Notes: generated by a model not told the origin, from the letters alone. Counted from the stretch's first letter, positions 1 to 9,512 are shown. The stretch is DNA of 64,000 bases from JACNJF01 sp050288105 (GCA_050288105.1 JBNKDE010000005.1:62001-126000); one strand, 5' to 3'. Numbers and translations are program-made.

Positions 1-908
1 ATTATGCTGACGCTGTAGATATGACACTTTTTGGGACTTCTGCCAAATATATCGATGCCTTAAAGAAGTTCGAGCTTCATCCTGCGCAGTCGCATCGTCT
101 GACTTCTTTACACACACTTTGCTCTACGGGTTCGGTGCTGGCACCAGAAAGTTTTGATTTTGTGTATCAGCATATAAAGTCAGATATCAATCTGGCCTCT
201 ATCTCGGGTGGCACCGATATTGTCTCCTGTTTTGTGCTAGGTAATCCTAACCTGCCAGTGTACAGAGGCGAGAGTCAGTGTAGAGGCCTGGGTATGGCGG
301 TGGCGGTTTTTAATGATCAGGGGCAGGCGGTGATTGAGGAAAAGGGTGAGCTGGTGTGTACTGAAACCTTTCCTGCGCAACCGGTGTTTTTCTGGGGCGA
401 TGATACGGGTGAAAAATACCATAACGCGTATTTTGCCGCGTATGACAATATCTGGCACCACGGTGATTATGTGCGCCTGACACAACATGCCGGTGTGGTG
501 ATCTATGGTCGCTCCGATGCAACATTAAATCCGGGCGGTGTGCGTATCGGTACCGCAGAGATTTACCGTCACGTAGAACAGCTGGATGAAATCATGGAAA
601 GCATCGTGATCGGGCAGGAGTGGGACGATGATGTGCGCGTGGTATTGTTTGTTGTGCTTAAGCCTGGGTTAGAGCTGGATGAAGACCTGGTTAAAAAAAT
701 ACGTACTACGATACGTGAAAAATGTTCACCCAGGCATATGCCTGCCAGAGTGATTCAGGTGCCGGAAATCCCTCGCACCAAGTCAGGTAAAATCGTGGAG
801 CTGGCGGTACGTGAGGTGGTGCACAATCGACCGGTTAAGAATATGGGCGCACTGGCGAATGTCGAGGCACTGGAACATTTTCGTAATCTGAGCGAGTTGC
901 AGCAATAA
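1..908 (+). CDS. aacS: acetoacetyl-CoA synthetase, C-terminal part (5' end outside window)
   Basis: The reading frame is open from the window edge (first full codon at base 3), so the annotated ATG at 21 is internal and the true start lies upstream. The product is the C-terminal half of an ANL-superfamily adenylate-forming enzyme that activates acetoacetate to acetoacetyl-CoA in the cytosol, linking ketone bodies or polyhydroxybutyrate turnover to central metabolism. Visible family signs are the motif STGSVLAPESFDFVY, the hinge stretch GRSDATLNPGGVRIGTAEIY, and the C-terminal PRTKSGKIVELAVREVV with the conserved catalytic lysine in SGK. The Asn-Pro-Gly-Gly-Val-Arg form of the hinge is typical of acetoacetyl-CoA rather than acetyl-CoA synthetases. 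About 300 of the usual 650 residues are present. No partner gene is visible on this side. Confidence 0.88.
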   Translation, partial: YADAVDMTLFGTSAKYIDALKKFELHPAQSHRLTSLHTLCSTGSVLAPESFDFVYQHIKSDINLASISGGTDIVSCFVLGNPNLPVYRGESQCRGLGMAVAVFNDQGQAVIEEKGELVCTETFPAQPVFFWGDDTGEKYHNAYFAAYDNIWHHGDYVRLTQHAGVVIYGRSDATLNPGGVRIGTAEIYRHVEQLDEIMESIVIGQEWDDDVRVVLFVVLKPGLELDEDLVKKIRTTIREKCSPRHMPARVIQVPEIPRTKSGKIVELAVREVVHNRPVKNMGALANVEALEHFRNLSELQQ

Positions 909-1027
909 TCCACTGTTTAACAAAAAATAACGACTGCGTCCTATATCTTACAGCGCAAAATCCGTATCATCGCGGCGCAGGCCATTGGCCCGCTTCGCTA
1001 ATCTTTTCAGGGTAATATAGATCTTAC

Positions 1028-1825
1028 ATGGATACGCTACAAATCGTTGTTCTCGCTATCGTTCAGGGGCTCACTGAATTTTTGCCTATTTCAAGTTCTG
1101 CTCATCTGATTCTGGTGCCAGTCATACTGCACTGGCCAGATCAGGGCCTGGTATTCGACGTGGCTTTACATGTCGGGTCGCTGATTGCAGTGATGTATTA
1201 CTTTCGAATCGAGATTATCAATATGACTGCAGCCTGGTTTGGCAGTGTATTCAGGCAAAAGCAAACTCAGGATAGTCGTCTTGCATGGTGGGTTATCCTG
1301 GGTACCATTCCTGCGGTGATTGTCGGCATGCTGTTCAAGGATGTGATTGAGACACAGCTGCGTTCACCACTGGTGATTGCCTGGGCGACGATTGGGTTTG
1401 GCCTGTTGCTGGGTGTTGCTGACCGGCTCCAACGCCATATGCGCAGCGAGTATACGCTGTCTTTTAAAGATGTGCTGATTGTGGGCTGTTTTCAGGCACT
1501 GGCTTTGATTCCAGGAACTTCCCGATCAGGTATCACTATGACGGCAGGATTGTTTCTGGGTTTGAATCGGGATGCGGCTGCCCGATTTTCTTTTCTATTA
1601 TCGATACCTGTCATCATAGCCAGCGGCCTGTTCAAAACAAAAGACCTGATCGAATCCCAGGTGACTATAGAATGGTCGATGTTAATGCTCGCAGTGCTGC
1701 TATCAGCGACCAGCGCATGGCTGTGTATTCATTTCTTTTTACGCCTGATCAACCGCGTCGGTATGATGCCGTTTGTACTGTATCGTTTGATTCTTGGCGT
1801 TTTTCTGGTATACCTGTTCATGTAG
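1028..1825 (+). CDS. uppP: undecaprenyl-diphosphatase UppP (BacA)
   Basis: This 265-residue integral membrane protein dephosphorylates undecaprenyl pyrophosphate to the monophosphate, recycling the lipid carrier for peptidoglycan and other envelope polymers. Overexpression of the family gives bacitracin resistance. The two signature motifs are present: QGLTEFLPISSSAHL near residues 13-27 with the catalytic glutamate region, and PGTSRSG at 162-168 with the essential Ser/Arg. Hydrophobic segments fill the rest, as in the family. The length equals the family norm. It stands alone, 119 bases after aacS on the same strand, and no strong Shine-Dalgarno sequence is visible before the ATG. Confidence 0.95.
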   Translation: MDTLQIVVLAIVQGLTEFLPISSSAHLILVPVILHWPDQGLVFDVALHVGSLIAVMYYFRIEIINMTAAWFGSVFRQKQTQDSRLAWWVILGTIPAVIVGMLFKDVIETQLRSPLVIAWATIGFGLLLGVADRLQRHMRSEYTLSFKDVLIVGCFQALALIPGTSRSGITMTAGLFLGLNRDAAARFSFLLSIPVIIASGLFKTKDLIESQVTIEWSMLMLAVLLSATSAWLCIHFFLRLINRVGMMPFVLYRLILGVFLVYLFM

Positions 1826-1880
1826 CCGAAAATATTGTGGTACCTGGTCTGGATCGATTAAATCTAAGGTTTGGGCTTTG

Positions 1881-1912
1881 ATATGCCTGGTTAACGCCAC
1901 GCGCAGGCATAT
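1881..1912 (+). terminator. hairpin downstream of uppP (possible terminator)
   Basis: Perfect 9-bp arms ATATGCCTG and CAGGCATAT enclose a 14-base loop, 56 bases after the uppP stop. No T-run follows on the plus strand, so it may be a weak or Rho-assisted terminator or an mRNA 3'-end stabiliser. Confidence 0.35.
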
Positions 1913-2019
1913 TAAAGAGGCGTTGCAGAAGTATCCATAGCATTACAGAGGTTTCTCGGGGATTTCTACAAACTTATACTCTGGGTTTAATGTTTCGGGG
2001 ATTAGCGCACGGAGTCAGG

Positions 2020-3168
2020 ATGAGAGGCGTATTAAATACTGATAGTAAATTCAACATCAACGATATCGCCAATGGCTTAGCTAAGGTTGATATCTTTGAC
2101 AATAAAGGTTCTTTGTTGGTCGCAAAGGGCAATATGCTCAGAGAAGAGCATTACCGGCGTCTGCGTGAAGAAGGGCTTATTCAAAGCAAAGACAGGGATG
2201 CCAAATGTGCGCCTAATCAGCATAATATCGATTATTCTCCCCCGGATTCCATACATTCACGTTTAAACCTCCTGATCAGCGCCTTCTCCGGACTGCAAAA
2301 GCGAATTGTCACCAGGCCTACCGATGCCCTTAGAGAAGACCTGCTCTACATTTGTGACACCTTAATTGAGTTATGCGAAGAGAATATCTACCAGATTCTT
2401 GGAGAACTGTATTTATCTGATGCGCATTACTATGCCTATACGAAACCACTGTATATTGCTGCCTCTTTAAATGAGTTGCTGAAACGTTACAACGAGTACT
2501 CCCCGCAGCAGGCGATAGACCTGTCGAATAAATACCGCCTGCTACAGGCTGCCTTGCTACATAATCTGGGCTTGCTGATCAGCGAATACCCGATTTATGC
2601 AAGTAAATTAAGACTGACTGACGAACAACGTACCAAAATTCGACAGAATTACCCCGTGGCAAGCGCCCTGTTGGCAAAAAAGATGGGTGTTACCGATAGC
2701 ATTACGCTAGACGCTATCAGACAACATAATACAGAGTCCAGAAAGCCATCGCTGGAAGCCCAATTATTAAGAATGCCTTTTGTCTACGCCGGAATCGCCA
2801 TGAATGAACGCCCGGTGTATGAGACAGAGGACATCATGAATCCCACGCGTGAATTCACCCATCTGTTTGCACAAAACAGGCTGGATCCTGTACTGGGCGG
2901 GCTTTTTTTAAAAATTAATGGACTTGCGCCAGTGGGTGCTATTTTAATTTTTAGCAACTCTGAAAAAGCGGTGATTATCTCTGGCCCGAATGAAACCAGT
3001 ATCGCCTCTTCAACCTTGCGTATGATTACTCATAACAATGGGGTACAGCTGGGTAAACCGGGAGAAGCATTTCGCCTCGACAAAACGGACCTTGAGCAGA
3101 AGGGACTGTATAATCACCACCTGTTCGCATGGAGCAAGTTTTCACCGTTTGTGGCATGGGAAAAATAA
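2020..3168 (+). CDS. degenerate HD-domain (HD-GYP-like) protein
   Basis: A cytosolic protein of 382 residues, counted from the ATG at 2020, which has GGAG five bases upstream. An ATG at 1990 would add ten residues but lacks a ribosome site. The middle looks like an HD/HD-GYP phosphohydrolase domain: an N-terminal region resembling the DUF3391-type leader, then LLQAALLHNLGLL near residue 181 where active enzymes have HD(I/L)G, and YPVASALLAKKMGV...AIRQHNTES, where active enzymes carry further histidines. The His-Asp metal pair is His-Asn, and the GYP-side motif is not recognisable. It is therefore more likely a non-catalytic c-di-GMP or scaffold protein than an active phosphodiesterase. No signal peptide or membrane segment is seen, and the neighbours give no functional hint. 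Confidence 0.6.
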   Translation: MRGVLNTDSKFNINDIANGLAKVDIFDNKGSLLVAKGNMLREEHYRRLREEGLIQSKDRDAKCAPNQHNIDYSPPDSIHSRLNLLISAFSGLQKRIVTRPTDALREDLLYICDTLIELCEENIYQILGELYLSDAHYYAYTKPLYIAASLNELLKRYNEYSPQQAIDLSNKYRLLQAALLHNLGLLISEYPIYASKLRLTDEQRTKIRQNYPVASALLAKKMGVTDSITLDAIRQHNTESRKPSLEAQLLRMPFVYAGIAMNERPVYETEDIMNPTREFTHLFAQNRLDPVLGGLFLKINGLAPVGAILIFSNSEKAVIISGPNETSIASSTLRMITHNNGVQLGKPGEAFRLDKTDLEQKGLYNHHLFAWSKFSPFVAWEK

Positions 3169-3195
3169 TCCCGAGCTGGCGGTTACTCGACTGTC

Positions 3196-3828
3196 TCAGT
3201 CCCCCAGCAGCCCACTATGGGCGATACCATCAAACATAAACTGCACTGCTAAAGCGGCCAGGATTACGCCGAATACACGACTGATCACATGAATGCCGGT
3301 GATACCCAGCAGTTTCTGTACCTTGTTTGCCAGTAGCAGCAATATCAGAGTGATGATGAGCACGGCGATCATGGTTGCGATGATAATAGCCTGGGTGGTC
3401 AGGTTGTCTCGCGCATTGGCCATGAGCAGCATGATGGCACCCATAGATCCAGGCCCTGCAATCAAAGGTGTTGCGAGCGGAAAAACTGATACATCAGCCT
3501 TACCTGCCCCCTCAAGTGTCTCTTCATCCGTGGTGCTGGAACCACCAGAGGAGCGCGCAAAAACCATATCTATTGCAATCAACAGCAATAAAATTCCGCC
3601 AGAAAATTTGAGCGCAGCAAGCGATATACCCAACGTATTGAGCAGGGTTTCACCCATCAGTGCAAAACAGACCAGTATCACCATGGCGATTAATGTGCCA
3701 CGTACAGCCATTGTGCGTTTGTCGCGCGCGCTACTGCCTTTGGTCATGGCTGCATAGATAACCGCAACATCTACCGGTCCTATGGTGGCGAAAAATGTGG
3801 TAAAGGTTACGATCGCGGTTTCTAACAT
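3196..3828 (-). CDS. MarC/YhgN-family integral membrane protein
   Basis: A 210-residue polytopic membrane protein of the MarC family (UPF0056), whose transport or other function is still not settled. Hydrophobic segments are spread along the whole length: an N-terminal helix with FFATIGPVDVAVIYAAMT, helices after MAVRGTLIAMVILVCFALMG and the LSGILLLLIAIDM-like stretch, and a C-terminal group ending in FGVILAALAVQFMFDGI. The motif PLATPLIAGPGSMGAIML in the middle is the most conserved family signature and is intact. The gene converges on the HD-like gene with a 27-base gap and is divergent from the fused kinase gene. Length is normal for the family. Confidence 0.88.
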   Translation of the reverse strand: MLETAIVTFTTFFATIGPVDVAVIYAAMTKGSSARDKRTMAVRGTLIAMVILVCFALMGETLLNTLGISLAALKFSGGILLLLIAIDMVFARSSGGSSTTDEETLEGAGKADVSVFPLATPLIAGPGSMGAIMLLMANARDNLTTQAIIIATMIAVLIITLILLLLANKVQKLLGITGIHVISRVFGVILAALAVQFMFDGIAHSGLLGD

Positions 3829-3899
3829 ATGCAGGAGCGCTCTTGTGTATACTCTTATTCGTCATGTAATGGTAAAGGTTTTCAGGGATCAATCACACC

Positions 3900-5465
3900 A
3901 TGTCTGCAAAAATGTCTGACCATCAATCGCTGGTGCAATCCATATTGCAGGGAAAGTTGTCGCCTGCTCAGCAAAAGTCGCCATTTGAATATATAGAAAC
4001 GCATATTTCTTCGGTGATTGTCGGTGAAGATATTGTCTATAAACTGAAAAAACCGCTGGACCTGGGTTTTCTGGATTTCTCTACACTGGAAAAAAGGCAT
4101 TTTTACTGCGATGAAGAGCTCAGGCTGAATCGCCGCTTGAGCCCTCAGCTCTATCTTGACGTAATGCCCGTTTATGGCAGCGTCGATGCTCCCACGTTAA
4201 ATGCTAGCGGTGACCCCATTGAGTATCTGTTGCGTATGCAGCCTTTTGCGCAGTCGGCGCAACTGGATCGATTATTACAGCAGGGGCAGTTAACGCGCGA
4301 AATGATAATAAGCTTTGCTGATTATATTGCGCGCTTTCATCAGTCGGCGAGTGTGCTGGAGAAACAACTAGAGTTTGGTAATCCCGAAGTCGTCTGGATG
4401 CCGGTGGCAGAGAATTTCAGGCAGATTAGAACACTGGTAAAAAGTAGTAGCATTCTTGATCAATTAAACCAATTACAGGACTGGACTGAGGCTGCTTACC
4501 AGCGCTTACAGGCCGTGTTATTGCAACGAAAGCGCGATGGTTTTGTTCGCGAATGCCATGGCGATCTGCATCTGCGCAACCTCGCCTGGGTTGATAATCA
4601 GCCGCTGGCATTTGACTGTATTGAGTTTGATCCCGCGCTGTACTGGATCGATGTGATCAGTGATCTGTCATTCCTGTGGATGGATTTACACTTCAACCAC
4701 TGTGAGGATCTAGCCTGGGCATTGTTGAATCAATACCTGGCGCGCACAGGTGATTATGCGTCAATGTCGCTGTTAAGCTTTTATGCGGTTTATCGCGCTA
4801 TGGTGCGTGCCAAGATTGCAGCAATCAGTTTTTCTCAAACCGCGCAACAATCTGCGCTGCAGGAGGTTTCCGAGCACCTGGATCTGGCGCATTTATTCAC
4901 CCGATCTCTTCAGCCGGTGATTTATTTGATGCGTGGCCCCTCAGCATCCGGCAAAAGTACGCTGTCTCAGCAATTGTGCGCTCCGTTACAGGCGGTGATC
5001 CTGCGTTCGGATATCGAACGTAAACGTCTATTTGGACTTAGCGCAGAGCAGAGTGCTGCTGAACCTCCTGGTCAGGGAGTCTACAGTATCGAAGCAACCC
5101 GGCAAACCTACCAGCATCTGCTGCAGTTGACCATGGATGTTACCGAGGCGGGTTACTCGGTGATAATTGACGCTACATTCACTGAACAACAGCAGCGTAA
5201 TCTCTTTACGCAGTTTGCCGCTGCCCAGGGTTACCTGTGTCGAGTGCTTGATTTAAAGGTATCAGAGTCAGTACTGAGGCAAAGAATACAGCAAAGAAAA
5301 AACGATGTGTCAGATGCTGACCTTGATGTGCTTGAAAAACAGTTGCAGAACTGGCCAGCACTGAGTACGCAAGAGTCTGACATTACTATACTTGTACAGA
5401 TGGATACGGGGGTAAGCAGGAACGACGTGCTGCAGTTACTACGAGTATCCGGATTAACGGTTTAA
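3900..5465 (+). CDS. two-domain protein: aminoglycoside-phosphotransferase-like kinase fused to P-loop kinase/ATPase
   Basis: This 521-residue cytosolic protein joins two nucleotide-binding modules. The first (about residues 1-330, COG2187-like) has a protein-kinase/APH fold signature: CHGDLHLRNLAW near residue 219 (catalytic Asp/Asn) followed by AFDCIEFDP with the Mg-binding Asp. The second (about 340-521, COG0645-like) starts with the Walker A motif GPSASGKST near residue 346 and continues with SDIERKRLFG and VIIDATFTE, typical of small-molecule or nucleotide kinases. The fused architecture is found in many proteobacteria, but the substrate is unknown. The ATG at 3900 gives an N-terminus of normal length. 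The stop codon overlaps the end of convergent glcF by 12 bases. Confidence 0.75.
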   Translation: MSAKMSDHQSLVQSILQGKLSPAQQKSPFEYIETHISSVIVGEDIVYKLKKPLDLGFLDFSTLEKRHFYCDEELRLNRRLSPQLYLDVMPVYGSVDAPTLNASGDPIEYLLRMQPFAQSAQLDRLLQQGQLTREMIISFADYIARFHQSASVLEKQLEFGNPEVVWMPVAENFRQIRTLVKSSSILDQLNQLQDWTEAAYQRLQAVLLQRKRDGFVRECHGDLHLRNLAWVDNQPLAFDCIEFDPALYWIDVISDLSFLWMDLHFNHCEDLAWALLNQYLARTGDYASMSLLSFYAVYRAMVRAKIAAISFSQTAQQSALQEVSEHLDLAHLFTRSLQPVIYLMRGPSASGKSTLSQQLCAPLQAVILRSDIERKRLFGLSAEQSAAEPPGQGVYSIEATRQTYQHLLQLTMDVTEAGYSVIIDATFTEQQQRNLFTQFAAAQGYLCRVLDLKVSESVLRQRIQQRKNDVSDADLDVLEKQLQNWPALSTQESDITILVQMDTGVSRNDVLQLLRVSGLTV

Positions 5466-6707
5466 GCAGCGCTGGATATCATCCGCTACCAGCTCTACCC
5501 AGTGTTTGACCGGGACATTGCTGGCGCTGTCCAGATGATGCTCGCAACCTACGTTCGCAGTAATAATAAGGCCTGGAGAATTGGCTGTAAGTGCTTCAAT
5601 TTTATTACGCTGCAGTCGCTGTGATAGTTCAGCCTGCAGGATCGAATAAGTTCCTGCTGAACCACAGCAAAGGTGTGCATCGCGCGGGATCTCCAGTTGG
5701 TAGCCAAGATGGCGTAGCTGTTGATACAGGGAGTCCGCCTGTTTATGGCCATGGGTCAGGGTGCAGGGGGCGTGGTAAGCGATACGCTGCTGATCAGCTT
5801 TGAATTGAGCGAGATTTTTAAGTAGCAGATCCGAGTTCAATAGTTCACTCACATCAACCACCTTGTTGCACAGCCCGAGGTATTCAGATTGTTTTTCAAA
5901 TGGGGGCATAGCCTGGATAATATGCTGATAATCCTTCAGCATTATTCCGCAGCCGCTGGCGCTGGAGACGATGGCATCCAATGCCTGTCTGGCATCTATA
6001 TCAGACCATGCCTGAAGGTTTTTCAGAACCCATTGCTCAGCCTTTTCAGTCTGACTAAGATGCTGATTGACTGCACCACAGCAACTGGCAGAAGGTTCAC
6101 GAATGACCTGATAGCCCTGGCTTTGTAACAACAGGGCCGCTGCCGCGTTGGTATTTGGGCTAATACTGCTTTGTACGCAGCCTTCCAGCAGTAAAACGGT
6201 TTTAAAAGGTGTCACCTGATGATTCGGATAATGACTCGCCTGTCGCGCTTGAGGCACTTTTTTGCCCAGCTTTGCGGGTAGTAAGGGACGCATCAGTGCA
6301 CCCAGTTTAAACAGCCATCGATGGCGTGACGGGTAGGGCAGTATTTCTCCGAGCAAGCTGCGTAGTAGTTTCTCAGTGCCTGGGCGCATACCCTGTTGTT
6401 CGATATGAGCGCGCCCTAAATCGATTAATTCTGCATAGTTGACGCCAGATGGACAGGTGGTTTCGCAGGATCGACAGGTCAGGCAACGGTCCAGATGTAG
6501 CTGGGTTTCGCGGTCGGCAGGCAGACCTTCAAACAGCTGCTTAATTTGATAGATGCGTCCACGCGGGCTATCCAGTTCATTACCTAATAACTGGTAGGTT
6601 GGGCAGGTTGCTGTACAGAATCCGCAATGTACACATTTGCGCAGAATCTCGTCGACGCGTTTGCCTGCAGGCGTATTCAGTAACTCAGTTTTGATCTGGG
6701 TTTGCAC
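5454..6707 (-). CDS. glcF: glycolate oxidase iron-sulfur subunit GlcF
   Basis: The electron-transfer subunit of membrane-associated glycolate oxidase (417 residues; GTG start at 6707). It carries two N-terminal 4Fe-4S motifs, CVHCGFCTATCPTY near residue 21 and CLTCRSCETTCPSGVNY near 73, and two downstream cysteine-rich CCG domains (SCCGAVNQH and HLCCGSAGTYS) that are typical of this family. It passes electrons from the flavin subunits GlcD/GlcE to the respiratory chain while glycolate becomes glyoxylate. It is the last gene of the glcDEF operon, 27 bases after glcE. Its 3' end overlaps the convergent two-domain kinase gene by 12 bases. Confidence 0.96.
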   Translation of the reverse strand: MQTQIKTELLNTPAGKRVDEILRKCVHCGFCTATCPTYQLLGNELDSPRGRIYQIKQLFEGLPADRETQLHLDRCLTCRSCETTCPSGVNYAELIDLGRAHIEQQGMRPGTEKLLRSLLGEILPYPSRHRWLFKLGALMRPLLPAKLGKKVPQARQASHYPNHQVTPFKTVLLLEGCVQSSISPNTNAAAALLLQSQGYQVIREPSASCCGAVNQHLSQTEKAEQWVLKNLQAWSDIDARQALDAIVSSASGCGIMLKDYQHIIQAMPPFEKQSEYLGLCNKVVDVSELLNSDLLLKNLAQFKADQQRIAYHAPCTLTHGHKQADSLYQQLRHLGYQLEIPRDAHLCCGSAGTYSILQAELSQRLQRNKIEALTANSPGLIITANVGCEHHLDSASNVPVKHWVELVADDIQRCLNR

Positions 6708-6734
6708 TTTGGCTCTACTTTTTTAGCTGCTGGC

Positions 6735-7820
6735 TCAATCGTTAGATTCACTGAATCCGGGACTGAGTCTGGGGTTAAATCGGTTTTCAGGGTCAAAAGC
6801 CTGTTTTATCCTGTGCTGCATTTTCTGTTGCAGGCTGTTCATTAGCGAGGCCGGATGAGTAGGCGGGTTGCCTCGGTGTGCCTCTATATATCCACCCATT
6901 TGTCTGATCTTATCCCTGTCACTGGCGCTGATTTCGCTGCTGTCTATCCAGCGCAAACCACCACACCAGTCAACCAGACTATGATGTTCGTTTTGTAGCT
7001 CTAGCGCTGCTGCGCTGGCGGGTAAAATAACGCGCCAGAGTGCTTCTGCATGAGTGAAAAAAGCATGAGTCTGTTGCTGGATGCTTTGCCAGAAGGAGCG
7101 GTCTTCATGCATTTCGTCGCCACCGATATGCTGTTGCGCATGGCGCACGCCTGACTCGGTCCCCTGCAATCGGATAAAGAGTTGTCCCTGATAAAAAACC
7201 GCCGCGGTAACGGGTAGGGGCTGACCAGCCAGCTGGTTCATCGATTGAATCGCAGACGCCATGTCCTTTTCGAATACCAGGGTCACCTGGGTTTCAGGCT
7301 GAGGAAGTACCTTGAGTGTAATATCCAGTATCGGTCCCAGAGTGCCGCGCGATCCACACAGCAAACGTGAAACATCATACCCGGCTACATTTTTCATGAC
7401 CTGTCCACCGCAGTGGATCAGTTCGCCATGGCCATTGATTAAGGTTGCACCGAGCACATGATCCCTGATTGCACCATGGAACGGACGTCCAGAACCTGTA
7501 TGCCCAACCGCGATAGCACCACCCAGGGTACAGCCTTCGGCATATTGCGGGAAATCGGTTGGCAGGCGTTGATGGTTTTCCTGCAGCAATGGTATCAGTT
7601 CGCTGATTGCGGTTCCGCTGTGAGCCTTCAGCGTAAGCTCGGTTGGCTGGTAATCGATGACACCTGTATGCTGGCGCATATCTATTTTTTCAGCTTCGCT
7701 AAACTCAGCGAGCATGAACTGGTGACTGCCTGAGCCGTGTATCGATAGCGGCTGCTTGTTGGCTGTGGCCTGTGCCAGCTGTTGCTGTATCTGTTGGGTC
7801 TGGTCCTGGTTCATAGGCAT
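6735..7820 (-). CDS. glcE: glycolate oxidase FAD-binding subunit GlcE
   Basis: The second flavin subunit of glycolate oxidase, 361 residues from the ATG at 7820. That ATG overlaps the glcD stop as TGATG, indicating translational coupling; the open frame reaches back to a TTG one codon earlier. The FAD-binding type 4 (PCMH) domain occupies the N-terminal half, with PLSIHGSGSHQF, EGCTLGGAIAVGHTGSGRP and GGQVMKNVAGYDVSRLLCGS as the family landmarks. The C-terminus ends in DPENRFNPRLSP, as in related FAD-linked oxidases. GlcE is shorter than GlcD and is needed for activity in Escherichia coli. Confidence 0.95.
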   Translation of the reverse strand: MPMNQDQTQQIQQQLAQATANKQPLSIHGSGSHQFMLAEFSEAEKIDMRQHTGVIDYQPTELTLKAHSGTAISELIPLLQENHQRLPTDFPQYAEGCTLGGAIAVGHTGSGRPFHGAIRDHVLGATLINGHGELIHCGGQVMKNVAGYDVSRLLCGSRGTLGPILDITLKVLPQPETQVTLVFEKDMASAIQSMNQLAGQPLPVTAAVFYQGQLFIRLQGTESGVRHAQQHIGGDEMHEDRSFWQSIQQQTHAFFTHAEALWRVILPASAAALELQNEHHSLVDWCGGLRWIDSSEISASDRDKIRQMGGYIEAHRGNPPTHPASLMNSLQQKMQHRIKQAFDPENRFNPRLSPGFSESND

Positions 7821-9316
7821 CAAAAGCGTGGCAGGTCGGGGTGAGGTAGTTCACCATTGTGTACATGCATGGCACCCAGTTCAGCGCAGCGATGCAGGCT
7901 GGGGATAGCCTTGCCCGGGTTCAGGATACCCTGAGGATCGAGTTGTGATTTGATACGGTGAAACTGCTGCAGTTCCGCTGAAGCAAATTGATGACACATA
8001 TGGTCAATTTTTTCTACGCCAACGCCATGTTCTCCTGTAATGGTGCCACCTTCATCCACACAGAGTTTTAGAATATCACCCCCCAGGCTTTCCGCTTTAT
8101 CCAGGTCGCCCGGTTTATTCGCATCATACAGAATCAGGGGGTGCAGATTACCATCGCCAGCATGGAATACATTGGCTACCGGCAAGCCATAATGGGTGGA
8201 GAACTCGGCTATCCGCTTTAACACCTCGGGCAATGATTTACGCGGAATAGTGCCGTCCATACAGTAGTAATCGGGTGAGATGCGACCCACTGCAGGGAAT
8301 GCGGCTTTACGGCCAGCCCAGAACAGCGCGCGCTGCTGGTCGTTCTGTGACAGCCGGATATCATGCGCATGGCAGTGATGCAGAATCTGCTTTACCTCGG
8401 CCATCTGCTGTTCTATCTCTGCCAGGGTGCCATCCAGTTCGCACAGCAGCAATGCTTCGCAAATCGGGTAATCGGCATGCACAAAGTCTTCTGCTGCCTG
8501 AATCGCGAGTCTGTCCATCATTTCCAGCCCGGCGGGAATGATACCGGCACTGATAATATCGCGTACCGCAGCTCCGGCGTTGCTCACATCATCAAAAGCA
8601 GCCAGCACTACCTGTGCTGCCTGTGGTTTGGGTACCAGTCTTACGGTGACTTCCATGATGACACCCAGTAGTCCTTCTGAACCATGCATTAGGGCGAGTA
8701 AATCGTAACCAGGGCTGTCCATGCATTGCTGGCCGCCGATCTCGATCAGCTCGCCCTCACTATCGAGCATTTTGATACCCATGACGTTATTTACAGTGAG
8801 CCCATATTTCAAACTGTGCACGCCGCCAGAGTTTTCTGCCACATTGCCGCCGATTGAGCAGGCAATCTGAGAAGAGGGGTCAGGGGCATAATACAGTCCA
8901 TACTGGCTGGCGGCTTCGGTAATCGCGAGGTTACGTACCCCGGGTTCTACCACTGCCAGGCGCTGCAATGGGTCAATATGCTTGATTTGATTGAATTTGC
9001 TCAGGCTCATCACAATAGCCTGTTCGACCGGTAACACACCACCCGCCAGGCCTGTACCTGCCCCGCGCGCGATTAATGGAATGGCATTGCTGTTACAGTA
9101 GCGTACGATTTGCTGGCATTGCTCGATGGTTTCAGGCAATACCACCATCTTGGGAATTTTGCGATAGGCAGAGAGTCCGTCACATTCATAGGGGATCAAC
9201 TGTGCCGGCAGGTGCAATACGCTATCCGGCGGTAATAACGGCGTCAGGTCAGAGACTACCTGGGCGATCTCCCAGTCGTTAAATTCAAATTCACCACTTT
9301 CAGGGTCAAAAGACAT
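7820..9316 (-). CDS. glcD: glycolate oxidase FAD-linked subunit GlcD
   Basis: The main catalytic flavoprotein of glycolate oxidase. The open frame extends to 9433, but the ATG at 9316 (MSFDPESGEF) gives 498 residues, matching the Escherichia coli protein, and the extra upstream 39 residues look non-coding. The PCMH-type FAD domain is evident: LIPYECDGLSAYRKIP, ARGAGTGLAGGVLP near residue 80, and SIGGNVAENSGGVHSLKYG. The FAD-oxidase C-terminal domain includes NVFHAGDGNLHPLI and GGTITGEHGVGVEK, with the substrate and FAD-binding His and Glu. The gene heads glcDEF and is divergent from the glyoxylate aminotransferase, so a shared regulatory region lies at 9317-9512. No glcC regulator is in the window. 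Confidence 0.95.
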   Translation of the reverse strand: MSFDPESGEFEFNDWEIAQVVSDLTPLLPPDSVLHLPAQLIPYECDGLSAYRKIPKMVVLPETIEQCQQIVRYCNSNAIPLIARGAGTGLAGGVLPVEQAIVMSLSKFNQIKHIDPLQRLAVVEPGVRNLAITEAASQYGLYYAPDPSSQIACSIGGNVAENSGGVHSLKYGLTVNNVMGIKMLDSEGELIEIGGQQCMDSPGYDLLALMHGSEGLLGVIMEVTVRLVPKPQAAQVVLAAFDDVSNAGAAVRDIISAGIIPAGLEMMDRLAIQAAEDFVHADYPICEALLLCELDGTLAEIEQQMAEVKQILHHCHAHDIRLSQNDQQRALFWAGRKAAFPAVGRISPDYYCMDGTIPRKSLPEVLKRIAEFSTHYGLPVANVFHAGDGNLHPLILYDANKPGDLDKAESLGGDILKLCVDEGGTITGEHGVGVEKIDHMCHQFASAELQQFHRIKSQLDPQGILNPGKAIPSLHRCAELGAMHVHNGELPHPDLPRF

Positions 9317-9512
9317 TATATTTTTTATTTTGCATGAATAGTCGTGCGATTGTAGGCTAACTGTTGCGTGATTTAAAACTTCATTTCTGTGGGTATTTGA
9401 AGCACTGCGCCAGGAATTTGAATTCAGCCACAATTACTGGGTTTACAGCTTTCCTGTATTGCTACAGAATCCGGCCTACAAGACAAATCTATTATTACTA
9501 AGGAAAATAACT

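Noticed and set aside
3293..3757. 154-residue plus-strand frame antisense to the MarC-family gene
   Set aside because: Shadow of the membrane protein gene; low-complexity Ser/Ala/Ile composition.
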